A DNA stretch of 6,578 nucleotides from the NCBI GenBank assembly GCA_006227875.1, contig SBFI01000028.1, forward strand, positions 1-6,578, given 5' to 3'. Positions within the stretch are counted from its first letter, which is position 1. Every line of letters begins with the position of its first letter. The DNA is from Acidobacteriota bacterium (GTDB lineage: Bacteria > Acidobacteriota > Thermoanaerobaculia > Multivoradales > JAHEKO01). Below, one piece after another: positions 1 to 4,602 of the stretch. The notes beneath the pieces are model-generated. The model was given only the letters and a program-made list of their open reading frames with translations. It was not told the origin of the DNA and ran no database searches. The position numbers were made by a program, and so were the translations under genes.

Positions 1-771
1 CGTCGTGAGGGCACCAGCCGTCGGTACTCGCTGCGGTCGGATTCTCCTGAGCCCAGCGCCCGGCGGCTCTGGCTGACGGTGCGCGAGGAGGTCGGAGCCG
101 GCGCAGCGGCGGCGCAGGACAGGCAACGGCTGGAGGGTGTTCTCGCCCAACGGCGGACAAAGTCCCAGGAGTTCTTCACCGCCGCCGCCGGCGAATGGGC
201 CGAGCTGCGCCAGGAGCTCTTTGGCCACCGTTTCGACCTCCACTCTCTGCTGGCTCTCCTGGACGACGATTGGATCGTCGGTGATCTTGGCTGCGGCACC
301 GGACTGATGACACAGTCACTCGCACCCTTTGTCCGCCAGGTAATCGCGGTCGACGAGTCCGACGCCATGCTGGCGGCGGCCGGCCAGAGGCTGGGCGAGA
401 GGGACAATGTGGAGCTGCGGCAGGGCCGCCTCGAAGCCCTGCCGATCGAGGACGAAGCTCTCGACGCCGCCTTCTTCGTGCTCGTCTTGCATCACCTGGC
501 CGATCCCTCTCGGGCTCTGGTCGAGGCCGCGCGAACCCTTGCAGAAGGTGGCCGTCTGCTGGTTGTCGACATGCTTCCCCACGAACACGAGGAGTACCGG
601 CAACAGATGGGGCATGTGTGGCTGGGCTTTGACGAGGAGCAGCTTTCGACCTGGCTCGGCGAGGCGGGTTTCGGCAGGATCCGAATGCGGGCGCTGCCCG
701 CTGACCCGGAGGCAAAGGGACCGACGTTGTTTGCGGCCAGTGCACGCAAGACGGCCGGCACGGATTCATAG
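1..771 (+). CDS. ArsR-type winged-helix regulator fused to SAM-dependent methyltransferase domain (5' end cut by window)
   Basis: The reading frame is open from the first base, so the true start lies upstream; the GTG at 79 is internal. The visible part is 256 aa. Its first residues (RREGTSRRYSL) look like the beta-wing of an ArsR/SmtB winged helix, followed by the usual closing helix (ARRLWLTVREEV). A linker with KSQEFF leads into a class I Rossmann methyltransferase. Motif I, GDLGCGTG, is at visible residues 94-101 (bases 280-303), an acidic strand-2 end (VDES) follows, and LHHLADP is the post-motif-II region. The C-terminal part (EYRQQMGHVWLGF...) is typical of ArsR-methyltransferase fusions. 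Such fusions often adjoin methionine-cycle genes; the SahR regulators of Proteobacteria are ArsR-family repressors of SAM-cycle genes. Since ahcY follows directly, the likely job is sensing SAM or SAH and controlling ahcY. This is inference: the domain might instead methylate a substrate. Domain call sure; role moderately sure. Confidence 0.88.
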   Translation, partial: RREGTSRRYSLRSDSPEPSARRLWLTVREEVGAGAAAAQDRQRLEGVLAQRRTKSQEFFTAAAGEWAELRQELFGHRFDLHSLLALLDDDWIVGDLGCGTGLMTQSLAPFVRQVIAVDESDAMLAAAGQRLGERDNVELRQGRLEALPIEDEALDAAFFVLVLHHLADPSRALVEAARTLAEGGRLLVVDMLPHEHEEYRQQMGHVWLGFDEEQLSTWLGEAGFGRIRMRALPADPEAKGPTLFAASARKTAGTDS

Positions 772-774
772 AAA

Positions 775-802
775 CCAACCGATCGGGCGCGGTCTCGATT
801 GG
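775..802. promoter_or_regulatory. Candidate operator: imperfect inverted repeat between regulator and ahcY
   Basis: CCAACCGA (775-782) and TCGATTGG (795-802) are inverted copies matching at 7 of 8 positions, with a 12-bp spacer. The left arm overlaps a perfect 8-bp palindrome, CCGATCGG (779-786). A related AACCGATT lies at 813-820. Dyads of this size suit a dimeric ArsR-type repressor and the place is plausible, but I know no consensus that it matches. I see no convincing -35/-10 pair for ahcY in the 84-bp gap, so ahcY may be read through from the regulator. The gap does not resemble the SAH riboswitch as I know it. Confidence 0.25.
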
Positions 803-843
803 ATGTGAAAGTAACCGATTATTCAGACATTCAGAGCATGGAC

Positions 844-849
844 AAGGAG
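844..849 (+). promoter_or_regulatory. Shine-Dalgarno of ahcY
   Basis: AAGGAG sits 6 nt before the ATG at 856. This decides the start: the in-frame TTG at 799 and ATG at 838 give longer proteins, but neither has a comparable site. Their extra N-terminal residues are also not expected in AhcY. Confidence 0.85.
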
Positions 850-855
850 AAGAAA

Positions 856-2319
856 ATGACTGTCACGATCGAGCGGGCGCCATTCAAGGTAGCCGACCTT
901 TCCCTGGCCGAGCTGGGGCGTAAAGAGATCCGTCTCGCCGAGCACGAGATGCCGGGGCTGATGTCCCTGCGCGAGAAGTATGGCGACACCAAGCCGCTCT
1001 CCGGTGCCAAGGTGATGGGCAGCCTCCACATGACCGTCCAGACGGCGGTTCTGATCGAGACCCTCACCCGGCTGGGCGCCGATGTCCGCTGGGCATCGTG
1101 CAACATCTTCTCCACCCAGGATCATGCGGCGGCGGCGGTCGCCGTCGGCCCGCCCGAGACCGGTGGCACACCAGAGGCGCCCAAGGGCACCCCGGTCTTT
1201 GCCTGGAAAGGCGAGACCCTGGAGGAGTACTGGTGGTGCACCAAGGAAGCGCTGACCTGGCCGGACGGCTCCGGACCCGACCTCATCGTCGACGACGGCG
1301 GCGACGCGACGCTCCTGGTACACAAGGCCGCCGAGTTCGAGAAGGCCGGTGTCGTTCCCGACTTCGACCCCGACAACGACCCGGAAGAGTGGGGCGTTAT
1401 TCTCGACACTATCCGCGGCGAGCTCGACGCCCACCCCGGCCGTTGGACCGCACTGGCCGAGGGGATCAAGGGGGTGAGCGAAGAGACCACCACCGGTGTC
1501 CACCGCCTCTACCAGATGGAGAAAGAGGGCACCCTCCTCTTCCCTGCCATCAACGTCAACGACTCGGTAACAAAATCCAAATTCGACAACATCTATGGCT
1601 GCCGCCACTCGGTGGTCGACGGTCTCAACCGCGCCACCGACGTCATGCTCTCCGCCAAGATGGCGGTGGTCTGCGGCTACGGCGAAGTGGGCAAGGGCTG
1701 CGCTCAGGCACTTCGTGGTCAGGGCGCACGGGTAGTGGTGACCGAGATCGACCCGATCTGTGCACTCCAGGCAGCCATGGAGGGTTATCAGGTGGTCCGC
1801 CTGGACGATGTGGTGAGCGAGGCCGACATCTTCATCACCACCACCGGCAATTTCGACATCATCACCGCCGATCACATGTCGCGGATGAAGGACAAGGCCA
1901 TCGTCGGCAACATCGGTCATTTCGACAACGAGATCGACATGGCCGGGTTGAAGAAGATCGACGGCATTCAAAAGATCAACATCAAACCGCAGTACGACGA
2001 GTGGCGCTTTGCCGACGGTCACAGCGTGTTGATCCTGGCGGAGGGCAGACTGCTCAATCTCGGCTGTGCCACCGGCCATCCGAGTTTTGTCATGTCGGCC
2101 TCCTTTACCAACCAGGTGCTGGCCCAGATGGATCTGTGGGGCCACAAGGACGCCTACGAGGCGAAGGTGATGATGCTCCCCAAGAAGCTGGACGAGGAGG
2201 TGGCTCGCCTGCATCTCGATCAACTGGGGATCCGGCTCACCGAGCTGACCCAGGAGCAGGCCGACTACATCGGGGTGCCGCTCGAGGGGCCCTACAAGCC
2301 GGACTACTACCGGTACTAG
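856..2319 (+). CDS. ahcY: S-adenosylhomocysteine hydrolase (adenosylhomocysteinase, EC 3.13.2.1)
   Basis: This cytosolic NAD-dependent enzyme reversibly splits S-adenosylhomocysteine to adenosine and homocysteine, relieving product inhibition of methyltransferases and feeding the methionine cycle. The 487-aa product is full length. Visible signatures are the substrate-domain LHMT (H58) and SCNIFSTQDH (81-90), DDGGDAT (146-152), VNDSVTKSKFDN (234-245) with Lys240 and Asp244 equivalent to human catalytic Lys186 and Asp190, the NAD-binding GYGEVGKG (274-281), GHFDNEID (354-361), GHPSF (407-411) and the C-terminal KPDYYRY that closes the NAD site of the neighbouring subunit. It is longer than the 432-aa human enzyme, mainly through an insertion of about 40 residues near 165-205, as in many bacterial and plant AhcYs. 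The ATG at 856 has a good Shine-Dalgarno. It lies 84 bp after the ArsR-methyltransferase gene on the same strand, which suggests co-regulation by SAM/SAH status. No metF or metK is visible here. The identification is secure. Confidence 0.98.
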   Translation: MTVTIERAPFKVADLSLAELGRKEIRLAEHEMPGLMSLREKYGDTKPLSGAKVMGSLHMTVQTAVLIETLTRLGADVRWASCNIFSTQDHAAAAVAVGPPETGGTPEAPKGTPVFAWKGETLEEYWWCTKEALTWPDGSGPDLIVDDGGDATLLVHKAAEFEKAGVVPDFDPDNDPEEWGVILDTIRGELDAHPGRWTALAEGIKGVSEETTTGVHRLYQMEKEGTLLFPAINVNDSVTKSKFDNIYGCRHSVVDGLNRATDVMLSAKMAVVCGYGEVGKGCAQALRGQGARVVVTEIDPICALQAAMEGYQVVRLDDVVSEADIFITTTGNFDIITADHMSRMKDKAIVGNIGHFDNEIDMAGLKKIDGIQKINIKPQYDEWRFADGHSVLILAEGRLLNLGCATGHPSFVMSASFTNQVLAQMDLWGHKDAYEAKVMMLPKKLDEEVARLHLDQLGIRLTELTQEQADYIGVPLEGPYKPDYYRY

Positions 2320-2346
2320 GGGAAGGAGAGGACCCCCTCCCACCCG

Positions 2347-2428
2347 GCAGTGACGCAGTGGCCGCGGTCCTGCGGACCGCTAGCAGTGGAGCACCGGAGC
2401 AACCTTCACTGCGCCATTGCGTCACTGC
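2347..2428. repeat. Structured intergenic element that can fold as a three-way junction
   Basis: The outer arms, GCAGTGACGCAGTGGC (2347-2362) and GCCATTGCGTCACTGC (2413-2428), pair over 16 positions with one G-U. Inside are two hairpins. The first has a perfect 7-bp stem, GCGGTCC (2364-2370) with GGACCGC (2374-2380), around a 3-nt loop. The second has a 9-bp stem with one G-U, GCAGTGGAG (2383-2391) with CTTCACTGC (2404-2412), around a 12-nt loop. Only one base (2363), two bases (2381-2382) and none separate the helices. It begins 28 nt after the ahcY stop. No T-run follows, so it is not a canonical intrinsic terminator, though it could stabilise the ahcY mRNA 3' end. It could also be a dispersed REP-like repeat or a structured RNA. 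The pairing is seen; the function is unknown. Confidence 0.6.
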
Positions 2429-2438
2429 GCCACTGCCC
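2407..2438 (+). repeat. Four tandem degenerate octamers (CACTGCGC-like)
   Basis: The bases read as four consecutive 8-mers: CACTGCGC, CATTGCGT, CACTGCGC, CACTGCCC. Two inverted units, CGGCAGTG and ACGCAGTG, lie at 2345-2360, and a further GCAGTG core lies at 2383-2388. The array overlaps the right arm of the folded element, so the fold may have arisen from inverted copies of the short unit. No protein from this strand explains it; the exported-protein gene starts only at 2495. Confidence 0.65.
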
Positions 2439-2480
2439 GGCGGCATGCAGCCCTTCATAGGGAATCCCCGAGCCTGTCGG

Positions 2481-2486
2481 TAGACT
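2481..2486 (+). promoter_or_regulatory. Possible -10 element close to the start of the 2495 gene
   Basis: TAGACT matches TATAAT at 4 of 6 positions and ends 8 nt before the ATG at 2495. That spacing would give a leaderless or nearly leaderless transcript, which fits the lack of a Shine-Dalgarno there. No -35 hexamer is visible at the usual distance, so this is weak. Confidence 0.2.
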
Positions 2487-2494
2487 GGTTCGGG

Positions 2495-3637
2495 ATGTCC
2501 AAGAGAGGCCCAACGGCACGGCTGACCCTGCTGGCCATGCTTCTGGCAGCAGTCGCGGGCCCGGTTGCCGCCGACTGGCTGGTGACTCTCGACGGTGTCC
2601 AGATCGAGACGCGAGGCCCTTGGCAAGTCCAGGGCAAGCTCGTGGTCTTTCGGCTCGCCGACGGCACACTCTCCTCGATACAGCTCACGGAATTGGATCT
2701 CGACGCCAGCGATAGACTCACCAGTTCCCGCTCCCGACCGGCCCTGAAGCCACAGCAGCGCACGCGGAGGGCGTCCGAGAGACCGGCGTTTGTCATCACC
2801 GACGATGATGTCAAACACGTCAATCCCGACAGCCTTCAAGCCGAGGGTGAAGAGCCCAAATCCGTAGTATCACCTCCCACCGCCGCCCACCAAGAGTCCA
2901 GTGGCGGTGAAGTTGCCGTCGCCCAGTGGGACACGGTCTACGACGAGGCCATCGACGGTGTAGTGCTGTCGGGCACGCTGGAGAACCGGGATAGCCGCGG
3001 CCACCAGGAGCTTGCCCTCCAGATCTCTCTGGTCGACGAGGGTGGTGTACCGGCGGGCAACGCCCACGCGACATTGGCGAAGAGTGCACTGAAGGGTGGT
3101 GAGACGACCACCTTTCGAGCCAGCTTCCCCGGTGTTCCCGACTTCGAGAAAGCCGAGTTTGGGGTCACGAGCTCGTCATTGACCAGCCAAATGGCGGCAG
3201 CGGAGACGACAACCGAACCCGAGGCACCGGTTCAGGTGGCCGCTGCCGCCGAAAGCGAGCTCCCCGCTGCAGAAGTCTCGTCGGCCGTCGAACCCGACCC
3301 GAGTCAGGTCGAGGCCTTTGTCCGCGCCTGGGCGGCGGCCTGGTCGGGGCAGCGGGTCAACGACTACCTGGGTTTCTATGCTCCCGACTTCGCCCCCGCC
3401 GGCGGGATGAGTCGCGCCGACTGGGTGAGCCAACGCCGCCAGCGCCTTACCAGACCCAAGTGGATCAAGGTGACGGTCGGCACGGTTAAACAGGAGTCGC
3501 TCGTCAAGGACCGGGTGAGCGTCACTTTCCCGCAGACCTACGAGGCCGACCACTTCAGCGACGAGGTGGTCAAGACCCTCGTCCTGGTCTGGCTGGATGA
3601 CTCCTGGCGGATCGCCAGCGAGAAGGCCGCCGGCTAA
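2495..3637 (+). CDS. Exported protein with FxLyD-like beta-sandwich and C-terminal NTF2-like (Cds6-type) domain
   Basis: The product is 380 aa. The ATG at 2495 is chosen because it begins a clean Sec signal peptide: Arg/Lys n-region, LTLLAMLLAAVAG core, likely cleavage after VAA at residue 26. Upstream starts such as TTG 2417 add residues encoded by the intergenic repeat. No clear Shine-Dalgarno precedes it. Residues 27-71 form a small beta-rich segment (DGVQIETRG, GKLVVFRLADGTL). Residues 72-140 are polar and probably disordered. Residues 141-230 resemble an FxLyD-type extracytoplasmic beta-sandwich (GVVLSGTLENR, LALQISLVDEGG). A linker rich in Ala, Glu and Pro covers 231-268. Residues 269-378 look NTF2-like (VEAFVRAWAAAWSGQ, YLGFYAPDF, DSWRIASE), a form I know as the C-terminal domain of some L,D-transpeptidases. 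There is no YkuD catalytic domain, so an enzymatic role is not supported; a periplasmic binding or envelope role is inference. The gene converges on the DUF4198 gene with an 8-bp gap. Domain names rest on pattern recognition. Confidence 0.82.
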   Translation: MSKRGPTARLTLLAMLLAAVAGPVAADWLVTLDGVQIETRGPWQVQGKLVVFRLADGTLSSIQLTELDLDASDRLTSSRSRPALKPQQRTRRASERPAFVITDDDVKHVNPDSLQAEGEEPKSVVSPPTAAHQESSGGEVAVAQWDTVYDEAIDGVVLSGTLENRDSRGHQELALQISLVDEGGVPAGNAHATLAKSALKGGETTTFRASFPGVPDFEKAEFGVTSSSLTSQMAAAETTTEPEAPVQVAAAAESELPAAEVSSAVEPDPSQVEAFVRAWAAAWSGQRVNDYLGFYAPDFAPAGGMSRADWVSQRRQRLTRPKWIKVTVGTVKQESLVKDRVSVTFPQTYEADHFSDEVVKTLVLVWLDDSWRIASEKAAG

Positions 3638-3649
3638 GAGTCTTCTTAG
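3634..3649. terminator. Small inverted repeat holding both convergent stop codons
   Basis: CTAAGA (3634-3639) and TCTTAG (3644-3649) are perfect inverted 6-mers around a 4-nt loop. The left arm contains the plus-strand TAA stop (3635-3637); the right arm contains the minus-strand TAA stop (3646-3648). With only 8 bp between the genes it could act as a shared bidirectional terminator, but the stem is short, AT-rich and has no T-run. The symmetry could be chance. Confidence 0.25.
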
Positions 3650-4467
3650 GGCACCTCGAAGGTCAGGGTCGCCCAACTGGACTCGTAGTCCACTCCCTCT
3701 TCAGCCACGGGCAGCATCCGGATCAGACGGATGTACCAACGGCCGGGCCGCGTCAGCTCGATACGCGCCACACCCGAGTCGTCGGTGCGCGTCTTGACCG
3801 CCTCACGGTGCGAGCCCGTCTCGTCGTGGGTGTGGAAACCCTCGAAGCTGGCATAGACCAGCTGCCCGGCCACCGGCTCTCCTTTGGCCAGGACCAGGAC
3901 CTCCAGGGTCTGACCGGCGCCCAGATTACCCGGATTGGCCAGCGGAACGATCTCGATGGGATAGCCGAGACGATAGGCATAGGAGTCGGTGGTCACCTCA
4001 CCCACTTGGAGGATCGTCTTTACGTGCTTGGCGTAGCGCTCGTTGGCGCCCCGATCGGCCGTCCCGTCGCGGCGACGCGCCTCGAGCACATCCAGAACTC
4101 CATCGTGCTCCAAATAGTCGTTGAACTCCTCCGCGGTCAGCTCGATCATCCGTGGTGCGGTCGAGACCCCCACCACATGGGTGCCCGGCGACCCGCTCTC
4201 GAAGTCCAGATAGGTCACCGTTCCCTCTTCCCGCCACTGCGACGTCGCGGGGTGGGTCCCCTGGTTCTTGCCGTCGATCACTCTGACATCGATCATCCGC
4301 TCGCGATCGATGGTGTTTTCGCTCTTGTCGAAAGTGCCGTTGTAGAGCGCAACGGTTATCGCGGCTCCCTCCTCGAAATCGTGATCGGGCAGCACCAGAA
4401 ACATGTCGTGACCGGAGGCCGAAGCGGCTGCCAGTACTACCGCGGCACAAATCACCAGATGCTTCAT
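3646..4467 (-). CDS. DUF4198-type exported protein
   Basis: The product is 273 aa. The ATG (complement of 4465-4467) has AGGAGG upstream and begins a Sec signal peptide (MKHLVICAAVVLAAASASG). A longer frame reaching 4911 runs into the opposite gene and is rejected. Cleavage after residue 19 would give a mature protein beginning HDMFLVLP; cleavage after ASA at 17 would give SGHDMF. A short His/Asp start followed by an exposed beta-strand is typical of DUF4198, a periplasmic beta-sandwich family related to the NikM-like components predicted in nickel/cobalt uptake. Further features are ALYNGTFDKSEN (40-51), an acidic/Arg stretch at 112-150, YPIEIVPLANPGNLGAGQTLEVLVL (169-193), a His-rich FHTHDETGSH (211-220), and a closing strand pattern GVARIELTRPGRWYIRL (232-248). 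No transporter, nickel enzyme or TonB receptor gene is next to it, so metal handling is inference from the family and the histidines. It is transcribed divergently from the 4603 lipoprotein gene. Family fairly sure; function unknown. Confidence 0.85.
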   Translation of the reverse strand: MKHLVICAAVVLAAASASGHDMFLVLPDHDFEEGAAITVALYNGTFDKSENTIDRERMIDVRVIDGKNQGTHPATSQWREEGTVTYLDFESGSPGTHVVGVSTAPRMIELTAEEFNDYLEHDGVLDVLEARRRDGTADRGANERYAKHVKTILQVGEVTTDSYAYRLGYPIEIVPLANPGNLGAGQTLEVLVLAKGEPVAGQLVYASFEGFHTHDETGSHREAVKTRTDDSGVARIELTRPGRWYIRLIRMLPVAEEGVDYESSWATLTFEVP

Positions 4468-4471
4468 AACC

Positions 4472-4477
4472 CCTCCT
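4472..4477 (-). promoter_or_regulatory. Shine-Dalgarno of the DUF4198 gene
   Basis: On the minus strand AGGAGG lies 4 nt before the ATG at 4467. It fixes this start over the many upstream in-frame codons. Confidence 0.8.
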
Positions 4478-4504
4478 CTTCTGAGCGTTCCAATAGAGGC
4501 TAAC

Positions 4505-4530
4505 AGCCCTCGATCCGGGCGGGAAGGGCT
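4505..4530. promoter_or_regulatory. Inverted repeat in the divergent intergenic region
   Basis: AGCCCT (4505-4510) and AGGGCT (4525-4530) are perfect inverted 6-mers with a 14-bp spacer. They lie inside a wider CCAAT (4490-4494) / ATTGG (4532-4536) pair. The place, between two divergent starts, suits an operator or a hairpin in the DUF4198 leader. No known regulator motif is recognised and short pairs of this kind can be chance. I cannot identify a convincing minus-strand promoter in the gap. Confidence 0.2.
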
Positions 4531-4540
4531 CATTGGTGCC

Positions 4541-4569
4541 TGAACGGCCTCACCCGCGTCGGGTATGAT
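4541..4569 (+). promoter_or_regulatory. Candidate promoter of the sulfatase-fold lipoprotein gene
   Basis: TATGAT (4564-4569) matches the -10 consensus at 5 of 6 positions. TGAACG (4541-4546) lies 17 bp upstream and matches the -35 at only 3 of 6. Initiation would fall near 4576, inside the small dyad CTCGG-CT-CCGAG (4571-4582), which could be an operator or a short 5' hairpin. The -10 is the better part of this call. Confidence 0.4.
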
Positions 4570-4602
4570 CCTCGGCTCCGAGGCATCGGGGTAAGAAGAA
4601 GG

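Noticed and set aside
799..855. Longer AhcY start at TTG 799 or ATG 838
   Set aside because: Neither has a Shine-Dalgarno as good as AAGGAG before 856, and the extra residues are not typical of AhcY.
772..855. SAH riboswitch before ahcY
   Set aside because: The gap is short and does not show the conserved GC-rich core I associate with that riboswitch. The only visible structure is a weak dyad.
823..2343. Long minus-strand open frame (506 codons) opposite ahcY
   Set aside because: It mirrors the codon pattern of a GC-rich, highly conserved gene and has no recognisable domains. Conserved AhcY motifs on the plus strand fully explain the DNA.
2364..2380. GC-rich hairpin as an intrinsic terminator of ahcY
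   Set aside because: The 7-bp stem is perfect, but it is followed by TAGCAGTGG rather than a T-run, and it is better explained as part of the larger folded element.
1098..2483. Second plus-strand frame through ahcY (461 codons)
   Set aside because: Its translation is rich in Arg, Gly, Pro and His, typical of a shifted frame in GC-rich DNA, and it shows no motif.
3808..4503. Plus-strand frame opposite the DUF4198 gene (231 codons)
   Set aside because: It is antisense to a gene with a signal peptide and family features, and has no recognisable domain of its own.
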